Source: CAYZWU01 sp964482235
GTDB lineage: Bacteria; Planctomycetota; B15-G4; CAYZWU01
Direction of reading: 5' to 3'
Assembly: GCA_964482235.1 (NCBI GenBank)
Contig: CAYZWU010000004.1
Span: forward strand, 124,001-188,000
DNA length: 64,000 nt
Shown here: positions 49,926-59,056 of the stretch, one piece after another
Layout of the letters: the number at the start of each line of letters is the position of its first letter
How positions within the stretch are numbered: position 1 is the stretch's first letter
The notes under the pieces: model-generated
The model's input: the letters and a program-made list of their open reading frames with translations, nothing else
Databases searched by the model: none
What the model was told of the DNA's origin: nothing
Made by a program: the position numbers and the translations under genes

Positions 49926-51785
49926 CTACGGCGTCACCTCGAAAGAAAAGCTGTCCTCGGCGATGACACTCGAGGGGTGTGTTCCCAACCTCAGGTAGAG
50001 ATCGTAGATGTTGCCCACGGGAGCGGCCATGGGAATATGGACGTGCTGCAGGGAATTGATCGTTCCGCTGGCAGGAATCGTGATCACGAGCGGACCCCTG
50101 ACAGGATTGCCGCTGTACGGGGAGCCGTACAGGTCCACATCGATCCAGGCGTCCGTCGTGACGGGCGCGGAGCCGGTGTTGAGGATGTCGACCCAGAAGT
50201 CCAGGTCGCCGCCCCGGGGCACCACCGTGGTGACCGGTGTCAAGGTCACGGAGACGCCGCCGTGGTTCAAGGCGCCCTGGACCGCATCGGGAGCCCAGAC
50301 CATGCCGGATCCGTAGTCGTTGTCCTTGCCGGCGGCTCCGAGATCGATCGCCGTGTCCTCGAGGATCTGCTGCACGTCGTCAGGCGTGAGGCTCGGATTC
50401 GCTTCCAGCATGAGGGCGCAGACACCGGCGATGTGCGGCGTGGACATGGATGTGCCCGACCAGGTGTCGCCGCTGTAACCGCCGTTCCAGGTCGTGGAAT
50501 TCACGTTCTCGCCCGGTGCCGTCATGTCGGGCTTGGTCAGACCGGGCGGGTACGGGTAGTCGAAGAACGGCGCCTCGTACCACTCCGTGGGGCCGTAGCT
50601 CGAGAAGTAGGCGTAGGTGTTGTTCTTGTAGCCCAGGGCGCCGGCACAGACCACTTCCGGGCAGTCGCCGGGGGTCCGGATGTTGTCCGGCTCGACGATC
50701 CACGTGTAGTGCCGCTCGTTGCCGGCGCAGATGACCTGCGTGGTCCCGGCAGCCTTGACGTACTGGCAGGTTTCGCGCCACGTGACGCGGTGGGGCAGCC
50801 ACTCCTGCCACCAGCCCATGCTCATGCTGAGGACGTCGGCGCCGTTGTCGGCAGCGTACTCCATCCCTTCCCAGCAGGTGGCCTCATCTGTGTAGGTGAC
50901 CCAGTATCCACACTTGCAGGTCATGAGCTTCACGCCTGGAGCCACGCCCGTCTGGGTGCCACCCGAGCCGTCGCCGCCCACGGTACCGGAACAGTGCGTC
51001 CCGTGGCCGTAGTCGTCCATGGGATTGTTGTCGCCCAGGCCGAAATCGTACCCGACGAGATCGTCAATATAGCCGTTGCCGTCGTCGTCGACGCCGTTGA
51101 GATCATCGGTGTCCCAGACGACCCCGTCGTTGTCCATGTCCTCGCCCGGATTGACCCAGGTGTTGTTGCTCAGGTCGCTATGGTAGTAGTCCATGCCCGT
51201 GTCGATCATGGCTACAACGACCCCGCTTCCATCCACGCCGTAGGTGGACCAGGCCTGGTCCGCGCCGATCCACTCGATTCCCCAGGCGTTGGCCCTGCCG
51301 CCGCCGGCGGCCGGGGACGGCGCTGGAGCGGGAGCCGGCTGCACCGGGGCCATGAAAGCCTCGCGCGGCACGTTCTCCCTGATCGACCTGATGTCGCTCC
51401 TCTTCGCGATCTCGGCCACGACGCTCCTGTCGACCCAGCCGGCGATCGTGTTGTTGATCCAGAGATGCTTCATCCCCTCGGCCCTGCCCTGGGAGGCCAT
51501 CGACTCGAGATAGGCCCTGATGTCGGCTTGCGACTCGGCAGCATGCCTCTTCAGGAGGCTGCAGACAGCGCGCCGCCCCAACTGCCTGGACTTGCCGCTG
51601 GCCGCCGCGTCGAGCTGAGCCACATCGGGGCGGTCCTTCATCACGATGATGACACGAACGAGGTCGCCCTGCTCCGCCTGGCCGGGCGCCGGCCGGGGAC
51701 CGGCTGCATCGCCGCCGATGGCCGTTAACGACAGGCTGACAACGGCGAGGAGAAGAAATCCGCAGACACGTATTTCTCGACTCAT
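49926..51785 (-). CDS. Secreted subtilisin-family serine protease (S8)
   Basis: A 619-residue exported protease. Signal peptide (CGFLLLAVVSLSLTAIGGDAA), then an I9-like propeptide to ~residue 145 and a Pro/Ala linker. The catalytic triad is Asp (~195, AMIDTGMD), His (~261, GHGTHCSG) and Ser (~446, GTSMSTPHIAG), with the oxyanion Asn in CAGNERHY. An Asp-rich insert (DMDNDGVVWDTDDLNGVDDD) probably binds calcium. The last ~105 residues form a beta-sandwich domain (VSVTLTPVTTVVPRGG onward) of the kind found at the ends of exported proteins in environmental FCB-type bacteria. It is likely used for extracellular protein digestion. Confidence 0.93.
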   Translation of the reverse strand: MSREIRVCGFLLLAVVSLSLTAIGGDAAGPRPAPGQAEQGDLVRVIIVMKDRPDVAQLDAAASGKSRQLGRRAVCSLLKRHAAESQADIRAYLESMASQGRAEGMKHLWINNTIAGWVDRSVVAEIAKRSDIRSIRENVPREAFMAPVQPAPAPAPSPAAGGGRANAWGIEWIGADQAWSTYGVDGSGVVVAMIDTGMDYYHSDLSNNTWVNPGEDMDNDGVVWDTDDLNGVDDDGNGYIDDLVGYDFGLGDNNPMDDYGHGTHCSGTVGGDGSGGTQTGVAPGVKLMTCKCGYWVTYTDEATCWEGMEYAADNGADVLSMSMGWWQEWLPHRVTWRETCQYVKAAGTTQVICAGNERHYTWIVEPDNIRTPGDCPEVVCAGALGYKNNTYAYFSSYGPTEWYEAPFFDYPYPPGLTKPDMTAPGENVNSTTWNGGYSGDTWSGTSMSTPHIAGVCALMLEANPSLTPDDVQQILEDTAIDLGAAGKDNDYGSGMVWAPDAVQGALNHGGVSVTLTPVTTVVPRGGDLDFWVDILNTGSAPVTTDAWIDVDLYGSPYSGNPVRGPLVITIPASGTINSLQHVHIPMAAPVGNIYDLYLRLGTHPSSVIAEDSFSFEVTP

Positions 51786-51967
51786 AGTTGTTCTCCTTCT
51801 GCAATAGGAAAAATCATGATGGACCGAAACATTGTCTTAGGCTTGTAGGCTTTGGCTGCCGTCTATCGGGTGCTTCGGAAATAAAGGGAACCAAGGCTTC
51901 CCACTGATCATAGCCGGATCACCGTTCAACGCAATGAAAAAGAGACGCCTTGATCGGGACACAAAAA

Positions 51968-51999
51968 CGGGTGCGGGAAGAATGGACTTCCCACACCCG
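51968..51999 (-). terminator. Intrinsic terminator of the second beta-helix gene
   Basis: A 13-bp stem with one mismatch (51968-51980 / 51987-51999) and, in minus-strand reading, a short T-run (51963-51967). It lies 45 bases past the stop at 52045. Confidence 0.75.
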
Positions 52000-52044
52000 C
52001 TCTATATCGAACTGTTCAAAACCTGGCACGCGGCCTCGAGCGCT

Positions 52045-53333
52045 TTATCGCGGAGTCAAGACCAGAAGATTGGTCAGGACCGTATCAGGATCCCATCCCG
52101 GGCCGACCTTGGCCTGGAAGGGGAATTCCGCACCGGGCACCCAGTGCGTCGGAGCCGTCACGTCGAATATCAACGAACCGTTGGCGGCGACGCTGCCGAT
52201 GATCAGCATCTTCTTGATGTTGATGAAAAGATCGCCGTACTTCGTCGGAACAGGCTGGTTTAGGATATCGTATCCGATGGCCAGCTTCACCGGTGTCGTG
52301 TTCGGCGGACCGATCACGCGGAAGGAGAAGGGGCTGCCGGGGATCACGGTGCCGTTGTGATAGAGATGGGTGTGGAACTCATCGGCACCCATGTCGACGC
52401 AGCCGTCATGGATCCGCGGATCCTTCTCGAAGTCGCCGAGAAGATCCGCCGGAACGGATCCGTTGTCACCCGCATTCTTGCAGAGAGAATCGAAGGTCAG
52501 ATGGAAGTCGCCCACTGCCGGCTCCACGAAGAGCGGATCCTCGTCGATCATCCCCGCTCCCCAGTTCAGCGTGCACCCCGATGCCACGTAGGACGACGAC
52601 AGCCCCCCTTCGACATCTGAGTAGCTGATGCTCACCACGGAAGGATCAGGGGTGGAACCGATGAACAGCTCGCGACCCGTCGAAGCAGTGTTGCCCCAGA
52701 CGATCGTGTTGGCAATCACGACGGACGACCTGTTGTGGCACTTGATCCCTCCGCCGTAATCGGCGGTGTTTCCGAAGACCGTGTTGTTCACGATTAAGGG
52801 AGCAGAGGATTCAACGAAGATTCCACCGCCGCCAGCCAGGCTGCCCGATGAAAGATTCGAGTAGATCGTGTTGTTGGATATGACCGGATCGGCCGAATTC
52901 CTGGCGTGGATCCCCGCACCATGGACGGCGAAGTTCCCGAAGATGATGTTGTTAGTCAGCAGAGGAGACGCTCCATCACAGTGGATGGCGCCGCCGGTGT
53001 AGCTCGATACAACAGCTCCGTCGCCGTTCGTCAGGCTGAATCCATCGAGAACCGTATCGGCGCCTTCCCCGTTGGTGAAGGAGATGACAGGCCCGGCCAG
53101 CCCGCCGTCGATGATCGTGTGGGCGGGACCGTACTTGCTGTGAACCACCACGGCCTTGCCAAGGAAATCGATGTTTTCCGTATAGATCCCGGACTTGACC
53201 ACGATCACGTCACCCGGCAGTGCCGCATTGATCGCGTCCTGGATCGTGGATGATCCGATGGCACCTGCAGCGTATCGGCGAAGGCCGAAGCAGGAAGAAG
53301 GAAAAGCACAAAAAAGAGTAACGGCAACCTCAT
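52045..53333 (-). CDS. Secreted parallel beta-helix protein, frameshifted after the signal peptide
   Basis: The body (to ~53250) encodes one beta-helix module plus the DEFHTHLYH C-terminal domain, both homologous to the protein at 7342-9930. Just upstream, in another frame, an ATG at 53333 with GGAGG before it encodes a fine signal peptide (MRLPLLFFVLFLLPASAFA) and DTLQVPSDHP. The paralogue shows that VPSDHP should run directly into TIQDAIN. Near 53247-53250 one base is missing, which breaks this junction. The uninterrupted ORF from 53364 (MLRVKRQEV) therefore reads the signal peptide out of frame. This is either a sequencing or assembly error or a recent inactivation. The gene is otherwise intact, with its own terminator. 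Confidence 0.8.
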
Positions 53334-53364
53334 GACGGACCTCCTGGCGCTTCACGCGCAGCAT

Positions 53365-53917
53365 GAACAGTGTAATCGATACAAGGCCTAGGTTTTCCAG
53401 GTCCCATTATAAATCAAGCAGCTTCCATATTAAGAAGTATTATATTAATTTTGAATCATAGTTATACTAATGCATACGAATCTTCCCTTATGTAAAAAAA
53501 AATACATTCCGAGAAAACCCTGGCAGAGTCGCCGTTAACCACTAACTTCTATCAGGTTAAGGGGGCCACCCCACCCCCTGCAATCCGGCGACAAACGGAC
53601 ATTCAAATCCTCTCCCGAGTCAAATAAAAATATTTCATTCTGGCCGTTCAGCGCGCCTTGCTTCTCCATGCCGATTCGCCTAAAGTCGGCGGCGCGAACC
53701 ACGAGCGGCGCCGGCGCCCGGCATTTCTTTGGGATTGTCCCGTCCCCCTTGTTCGATGTAACATGGCCGTCACCAAGGGCGCAGGGTCAAGCGCCGGCAG
53801 TGAAAACAGGAAGAAGCGCAATAACCGACCATTGATCATATCTACTGGAACTCTCCCTCACGGCCTGATAGCCTGGAGGACAGTTTTTTTTGATTTCCAA
53901 AAGGGAGGAATCGGCAA
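53365..53917. other. Long intergenic region with an AT-rich island
   Basis: About 550 bases between divergent genes. 53395-53515 is strikingly A+T-rich compared with the rest of the window and includes TATAAT-like hexamers on the minus strand and a small palindrome ATGTA (53490-53494) / TACAT (53503-53507) around a poly-A loop. It must contain promoters for the beta-helix gene (minus) and the glutaryl-CoA dehydrogenase operon (plus), but I cannot pick either with confidence. I see no gene here. Confidence 0.5.
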
Positions 53918-55075
53918 ATGGAATTCAGTCTGAACGAAGAACAGCAAGCCATGCAGGAGCTGGCCCGTGAATTCACTGAGGAAAACATCAGTCCCTATGC
54001 GGACGACTGGGACAAGGAGCACCACTTCCCCGTCGAGGTCGTTCAGAAGATGGGTGAGCTCGGCTTCTTCGGCTGCCCGATTCCTGAAGAATACGGAGGG
54101 ACGGATACGGGTTATCTCGCACAGGCGCTGCTCTGCGAGGAGGTGGCCCGGGGATCGTCATCCCTTCGCGTGGCCTTCAATACCCAGTGCCTCGGCACGG
54201 CCCTCTCCATCATCCGCCACGGCTCGGATGATCAGAAGAAGAAATGGGTTCCCGACCTGATCGACGGCAAGAAGCTCGGCTGCTTCGCCATCTCGGAGCC
54301 GAACGCCGGCTCGGACGTGATGTCCATGACAACGACGGCTATCCCTGACGGAGACGGTTTCCTGCTCAACGGATCGAAGACGTGGATCTCCCTGGCCCCT
54401 GTCGCGGACATGGCCCTGGTCTACGCCTACCACGACAAGGACGCCGGGTCGAAGGGAATGAGCGCCTTTCTGGTGGACATGCACCTCGACGGCATCACGA
54501 CGAGAGAGCTCGAGAAGCTGGGAACCCTTCACTTCCCCACCGGCGAGATCGCATTCGAGGATGTTCGTCTTCCGGCCGATGCGCTGCTCGGCGATTTGGG
54601 CGCCGGCGTGAAGATCGTTTTCAGCTCCCTCAATCAGACGCGCCTCAGCTGCGCGGCCGGCGGCGTGGGACTGGCCCAGGCCTGCCTCGATGCGGCCACC
54701 AAGTACTGCAACGAGAGAGAACAGTTCGGCAAGCCGATCGGAACCTTCCAGATGAACCAGGAACTCGTGGCCGTCATGGCTGCCGAGGTGGAAGCGGCCC
54801 GTCTTCTCACCTACCGTTCGGCCTGGCAGAAGGATCAGGGCAAATTCGGGAATGTTCTCGAATCGTGTATCGCCAAGTTCATTGCCGGCGAGACCGTGGT
54901 CCGCGCCGCTCACAGCGCGATGAAGATCCTTGGCTCCTACGGCTACTCGACCGAGTACCCCGTGGCCCGGTACCACCGCGACGCGGCCGTCTACCAGATC
55001 GTGGAGGGAACGGTGAACATCCAGAAGATGATCATCGCCCAGGACCAGCTCGGCTATCGCAAGGCAAACAGGTAA
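53918..55075 (+). CDS. Glutaryl-CoA dehydrogenase, probably the non-decarboxylating type
   Basis: A 385-residue acyl-CoA dehydrogenase closely resembling the glutaryl-CoA dehydrogenases of anaerobic aromatic degraders: ISEPNAGSDVMSM, NGSKTWIS, FSSLNQTRLSCAAGGVGLAQ, KYCNEREQFGKPIGTFQMNQ, LGSYGYSTEYPVARYHRD. The catalytic Glu is present (VEGTVNI). The residue before it is Val, whereas decarboxylating enzymes have Tyr; the sulfate-reducer enzyme that stops at glutaconyl-CoA also has Val as I recall it. It begins the operon for the lower pathway. GGGAGGAATC precedes the ATG. Generic fatty acyl-CoA dehydrogenase is a less likely alternative. Confidence 0.82.
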   Translation: MEFSLNEEQQAMQELAREFTEENISPYADDWDKEHHFPVEVVQKMGELGFFGCPIPEEYGGTDTGYLAQALLCEEVARGSSSLRVAFNTQCLGTALSIIRHGSDDQKKKWVPDLIDGKKLGCFAISEPNAGSDVMSMTTTAIPDGDGFLLNGSKTWISLAPVADMALVYAYHDKDAGSKGMSAFLVDMHLDGITTRELEKLGTLHFPTGEIAFEDVRLPADALLGDLGAGVKIVFSSLNQTRLSCAAGGVGLAQACLDAATKYCNEREQFGKPIGTFQMNQELVAVMAAEVEAARLLTYRSAWQKDQGKFGNVLESCIAKFIAGETVVRAAHSAMKILGSYGYSTEYPVARYHRDAAVYQIVEGTVNIQKMIIAQDQLGYRKANR

Positions 55076-55128
55076 TTAGCACGACATAGAACAGACGTTC
55101 ACCAAGCGTATTCAGAGGAGAAGAATCG

Positions 55129-56313
55129 ATGAGAGAAGTAGTCATACTCGGCGCCGCCCGGACAGCTGGCGGCAAGTTCGGCGGATCGTTGCAGAAGCTC
55201 GCGGCTCCCGAGTTCGGAGCCGTCGCGGTGCGCGCGGCAATCGAGCGTTCCGGCATCTCCCCCGACGTGGTCGACCAGACCGTTTTCGGCAACGCCTGGC
55301 AGGCCGCCATCGGTCCGAACCCGGCGCGCCTGACCTCGGTCAACGGCGGCGTTCCCGCGGAAGCTCCGGCAGTGAGCATCAACGTCCGTTGCGGTTCGAG
55401 CATCCAGTCCCTGATCTTCGGCGCACAGGCGATCAAGGCCGAAGATGTGGACACCGTGGTCGTGGGCGGCACGGAGAGCACGAACCAGGTCCCCTATGCC
55501 CTGCCCAAGGCCCGCTGGGGATACCGGATGGGCAAGGGCGAGCTTGTCGACCTGATGCACAAGGACGGCTTTCTCTGCCCCCTAGGCGGCGGCCTGATGG
55601 GTGAGCTCACCGAGGACGTGAGGGCCGAGCTGGATATCAGCCGCGAGGAGCAGGACATCTACGCCGTCGACTGCCACAACAAGACCGAAACGGCGGTGAA
55701 GGAAGGCAAGTTCAAGGACGAGATCGCTCCCGTGGAGATCAAGGGCCGCAAGGGCAAGGTCGATGTCTTCGAGAACGAGGAGATCTACCGCGCGGGAATG
55801 ACCATCGAATCGCTTACCAAGCTGAAGCCCGTCTTCCGGAAGGACGGCACCATCACGGCAGGCAACGCCTGCGCCCTTTGCGACGCGGCGGCGGCCCAGG
55901 TCCTGATGAACCGCGAGAAGGCCGATAGCCTCGGTCTCAAGCCGATGGCCCTGCTGCGCGGCTACTCCTTCGTGGGTGTCGACCCGAAGCGCTTCGGGCT
56001 CTCCCCCGTCAAGGCAATCCCCGCCGCCCTGAAGCAGGCCGGCGTCACGCTGGACGACATCGACCTGATGGAGCTCAACGAGGCTTTCGCAGCCCAGTAC
56101 ATCGCCTGCGAGCGCGAGCTCGGCCTCGACAGGAGCAAGGTCAACGTCAACGGCGGTGCCATCGCCCTCGGCCATCCCGTGGCAGCCACGGGCTCGAAAA
56201 TCCTAACCACCCTGCTGTACGCGATGAAGGACCGCGACGCCACCCTCGGCCTCGTCAGCCTCTGCATCGGAGGCGGAAACGGCGTTGCCGCCGTCGTGGA
56301 AAGACTCAACTGA
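55129..56313 (+). CDS. Acetyl-CoA C-acetyltransferase (thiolase)
   Basis: A 394-residue thiolase with all active-site elements: nucleophilic Cys in NVRCGSSIQ (~residue 88), NEAFAAQ, GGAIALGHPVAATG with His, and the second Cys in SLCIGGGNG. It cleaves acetoacetyl-CoA to two acetyl-CoA or works on a longer ketoacyl-CoA. In this operon it completes conversion of glutaryl-CoA-derived C4 units. AGAGGAGAAG precedes the ATG, 53 bases after the dehydrogenase gene. Confidence 0.93.
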   Translation: MREVVILGAARTAGGKFGGSLQKLAAPEFGAVAVRAAIERSGISPDVVDQTVFGNAWQAAIGPNPARLTSVNGGVPAEAPAVSINVRCGSSIQSLIFGAQAIKAEDVDTVVVGGTESTNQVPYALPKARWGYRMGKGELVDLMHKDGFLCPLGGGLMGELTEDVRAELDISREEQDIYAVDCHNKTETAVKEGKFKDEIAPVEIKGRKGKVDVFENEEIYRAGMTIESLTKLKPVFRKDGTITAGNACALCDAAAAQVLMNREKADSLGLKPMALLRGYSFVGVDPKRFGLSPVKAIPAALKQAGVTLDDIDLMELNEAFAAQYIACERELGLDRSKVNVNGGAIALGHPVAATGSKILTTLLYAMKDRDATLGLVSLCIGGGNGVAAVVERLN

Positions 56314-56329
56314 AAAAAGGAGAAGCAAG

Positions 56330-57193
56330 ATGGAGATAAAGAATGTCGTCATTGTCGGTTCGGGCACCATGGGCGCCGGGATCGGGCAACTCTGCGCCCA
56401 GAACGGCATCACGGCCGTGATCACCGACATCAGCCAGGAGCTGGCGGACAAGGGCAAGGCCCGCCTGGAGAAGGGCCTCAAGAAGAGAGTGGACAAGGGC
56501 AAGATCACCAAGGACACGATGGACGACGTCCTGTCGCGCATCGCCACGGCCGGCGACCTCTCGCCCGTGGCCGAGGCTGACATCGTGATCGAGAGCGCCC
56601 TCGAGGATATGGAGATCAAGAAGAAGATCTTCGCCGAGCTGGACGGCCTGGCAAGGCCGGACGTGATCCTGGCCACCAACACCACCTCCCTGTCGATCAG
56701 CCTCATGGCAGACGCCACGAAGAGGCCGGACAAGGTGGTCCAGATGCACTTCTTCAATCCCCCGGTGATCATGAAGCTCGTGGAGATCATGCCGGGTGCC
56801 AAGACGTCGGCCGAGACCCTGGCCGCTGCCGAGGCCTTTGCCAAGCAGCTCGGCAAGGATCCCGTTGTCTGCAAGACCGAGGCTCCGGCCGGTATCGTGA
56901 GCCGGACCCTGGGCTGCCTCCTCAACGAGGCGACGTGGATCTGCGCATCGGGCGTTGCCGAGCCGGCCGACATCGACAAGGCGATGAAGCTCGGCGCCGG
57001 CCATCCGATGGGACCGCTGCAGCTTCTCGACATGATCGGGCTCGACATCCACCGCGCCAAGATGCAGACCCTCTTCAGGGAGCTCGGCGATCCGCGCTAC
57101 AAGCATCCTCCGCTCGTCGACGAGCTGGTCGAGAAGGGCCACCTGGGCCGCAAGACGGGCCGCGGCTTCTACGACTACAGCGAGGGTAAATGA
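56330..57193 (+). CDS. 3-hydroxyacyl-CoA (3-hydroxybutyryl-CoA) dehydrogenase
   Basis: A 287-residue NAD-dependent dehydrogenase: Rossmann motif VVIVGSGTMGAGIGQ, catalytic His/Glu region (MHFFNPPVIMKLVEI), SRTLGCLLNEA and AMKLGAGHPMGPLQLLDMIGLD. It oxidises 3-hydroxybutyryl-CoA to acetoacetyl-CoA. The start is the ATG at 56330 after AAAAGGAGAAG; an in-frame codon at 56285 would run back into the thiolase gene. The stop overlaps the start of the hydratase gene by four bases. Confidence 0.93.
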   Translation: MEIKNVVIVGSGTMGAGIGQLCAQNGITAVITDISQELADKGKARLEKGLKKRVDKGKITKDTMDDVLSRIATAGDLSPVAEADIVIESALEDMEIKKKIFAELDGLARPDVILATNTTSLSISLMADATKRPDKVVQMHFFNPPVIMKLVEIMPGAKTSAETLAAAEAFAKQLGKDPVVCKTEAPAGIVSRTLGCLLNEATWICASGVAEPADIDKAMKLGAGHPMGPLQLLDMIGLDIHRAKMQTLFRELGDPRYKHPPLVDELVEKGHLGRKTGRGFYDYSEGK

Positions 57194-57972
57194 TGTTCGA
57201 GAACATCCTCTACGAGACGGACGGCCCCGTTGCCGTTCTCACGGTCAACAGGCCGAAGTTTCGCAATGCGGCCGACAACGCCACCGTGGAGGAGATCGAT
57301 GCGGCGATCGCGCAGGTCGAGGCCGACCCCGGCCTGCGCGTCCTCATCGTCACCGGCACAGGCGACAAGGCCTTCGTCGCCGGCGCGGATCTGAACGAGC
57401 TGAAGGACCGGGACATCGTCACAGGCCGCCTGCACACGCGTCGGCGGCAGGAGGTGCTCACCCGGCTCGAGTCGCTCGAGATCCCCTCCATCGCGGCGAT
57501 CAACGGGTGGGCCATGGGCTTCGGCCTCGAACTGGCCATGGCCTGCACGCTTCGCGTTGCGGCCGAGACGGCCAAGATGGGACAGCCCGAAGTCAAGCTG
57601 GGCATCATTCCCGGCGCCGGCGGGACGCAGCGCCTCGTTCGTCTCGTGGGGCGGACCATGGCCTTGGAGATGATTCTCCTCGGCGATCCCATCGATGCCG
57701 CCAGGGCCCATGCCCTTGGGCTGGTCAACAGGACGGTTCCCCTCGAAGAGCTGATGGACGAGACGCGAAAGCTCGCCGCAGCCCTGGCCGGCAGGCCGAA
57801 ACTGGCGGTGCAGTACGCCAAGGAGGCTGTGCTGCGTGCGCCGGAAGGCTCGCTGGCCGGCGGGCTGGCGCACGAGTCGTACCTGCACGCCCTCTCGTGC
57901 GGAACCGAGGACAAGAAGGAAGGTGTCTCGGCCTTTCTCGAGAAGCGCGATCCCCAGTTCAAGGGGCGCTGA
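57190..57972 (+). CDS. Enoyl-CoA hydratase (crotonase)
   Basis: A 260-residue crotonase with both catalytic glutamates: MGFGLELAMAC (first Glu) and MGQPEVKLGIIPGAGG (second Glu). It hydrates crotonyl-CoA to 3-hydroxybutyryl-CoA. Together with the three genes before it, it gives a complete path from glutaryl-CoA through crotonyl-CoA to acetyl-CoA, if a glutaconyl-CoA decarboxylase exists elsewhere. The MEMO-family gene follows after three bases. Confidence 0.93.
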   Translation: MMFENILYETDGPVAVLTVNRPKFRNAADNATVEEIDAAIAQVEADPGLRVLIVTGTGDKAFVAGADLNELKDRDIVTGRLHTRRRQEVLTRLESLEIPSIAAINGWAMGFGLELAMACTLRVAAETAKMGQPEVKLGIIPGAGGTQRLVRLVGRTMALEMILLGDPIDAARAHALGLVNRTVPLEELMDETRKLAAALAGRPKLAVQYAKEAVLRAPEGSLAGGLAHESYLHALSCGTEDKKEGVSAFLEKRDPQFKGR

Positions 57973-57975
57973 ACA

Positions 57976-59049
57976 ATGCGACTGCTGCTCTTGCTGGCGG
58001 CGCTTCTGCTTACCTCCTGCGCAGCGGGCCCGGATTCCTTGTTCCAGGAGATCCGAGAGCCCGTTGACGCAACGGGGTACGCTCATTCGAGGGAGCTCTT
58101 CGACCGGCTGGCCGGCCTGGCCCAGGAGATCGAGGGGGAACCCCTGGAAGGACGGGCCGCCCATTGCTGGGCAGGCGGCATCTCGCCCCATGACGATTTT
58201 CTCTATGCCGGCCGCGTCTACATGCATCTCTTTCCCGGGTTGAAGGCCCGCACCATCGTGATCCTCGGCGTCTGCCACAAGGGGCGGAAGTTCGACCTGG
58301 AAGATCGTCTCGTGTTCGACGCCTACCCCGCCTGGCACGGACCGTACGGCCCTGTTGCCGTCTCCTCGCTCCGCGGCGACCTTACCCGATCGCTCGGCGA
58401 GGATCTTTTCGTCACGAGCAACGAGATCCACGACTCCGAGCACTCGGTGGAAGGGTTGCTCCCCTTCCTGCAGCACTTCAATCCCGACGCGGAGATCGTG
58501 CCGATCCTGGTCCCCCACATGAGCTGGCAGCGGATCGACCGTCTGGCCGAAGCCCTGGCCGGCACCCTGGCGGATCAGATGACGAAGCGCGGCTGGATCC
58601 TCGGCGAGGACCTCGCCCTGCTGATCTCCAACGACTGCGTTCATTACGGCGACGACGGTTGGGGAGGAAAAGCATATGCCGACTTCGGCACGGATCGGGC
58701 CGGCTATGAAAAAGCGGTGGCACGCGACCTGCGCCTGATCAACGACAACCTGGAAGGTGCTCTCGCCCTGGAACGGGTCGAGCGGCTCTTTCGGTCGCTG
58801 GTCTCGAAGGATGACCATCGCGAATACGCCATCACCTGGTGCGGCCGCTACAGCCTCCCCTTCGGCCTGGCCTGCCTGCACCATCTCCACGAGGACCTGG
58901 CTCTCTCCCAGCCCTCGGGCCGGCTTCTCCGCTACGGCACCACCCTCGACGAGGGCGAGCTGCCCCTTTCGGACCGGGGCCCGCTCGGCGTCACGGCGCC
59001 GCGCAGCCTCAGGCACTGGGTCGGGTTCTGCTCTATCGGATTCGAGTAG
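57976..59049 (+). CDS. MEMO-family lipoprotein (AmmeMemoRadiSam protein B-like)
   Basis: A 357-residue member of the MEMO family, with a lipoprotein signal (MRLLLLLAALLLTSCAAG, lipobox LTSC). Family blocks: GGISPHDDFLYAG near residue 65, ILGVCHKGR, the acidic-His block DSEHSVEGLLPFLQ, and LISNDCVHYGDD. MEMO proteins are structurally related to metal dioxygenases, but their reaction is unsettled. An exported, lipid-anchored form is uncommon. It begins three bases after the hydratase stop, so it is co-transcribed with the acyl-CoA operon; a functional link is not obvious. Confidence 0.83.
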   Translation: MRLLLLLAALLLTSCAAGPDSLFQEIREPVDATGYAHSRELFDRLAGLAQEIEGEPLEGRAAHCWAGGISPHDDFLYAGRVYMHLFPGLKARTIVILGVCHKGRKFDLEDRLVFDAYPAWHGPYGPVAVSSLRGDLTRSLGEDLFVTSNEIHDSEHSVEGLLPFLQHFNPDAEIVPILVPHMSWQRIDRLAEALAGTLADQMTKRGWILGEDLALLISNDCVHYGDDGWGGKAYADFGTDRAGYEKAVARDLRLINDNLEGALALERVERLFRSLVSKDDHREYAITWCGRYSLPFGLACLHHLHEDLALSQPSGRLLRYGTTLDEGELPLSDRGPLGVTAPRSLRHWVGFCSIGFE

Positions 59050-59056
59050 GCCGGAG

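Noticed and set aside
53560..53625. A possible tRNA suggested by a TTCAAATC string
   Set aside because: No matching acceptor, D or anticodon stems could be drawn around it.
57190..57972. The enoyl-CoA hydratase as the missing cyclohexa-1,5-diene-carbonyl-CoA hydratase
   Set aside because: It looks like a standard crotonase with both glutamates and sits in the lower-pathway operon; nothing specific to the dienoyl-CoA enzyme was recognised.
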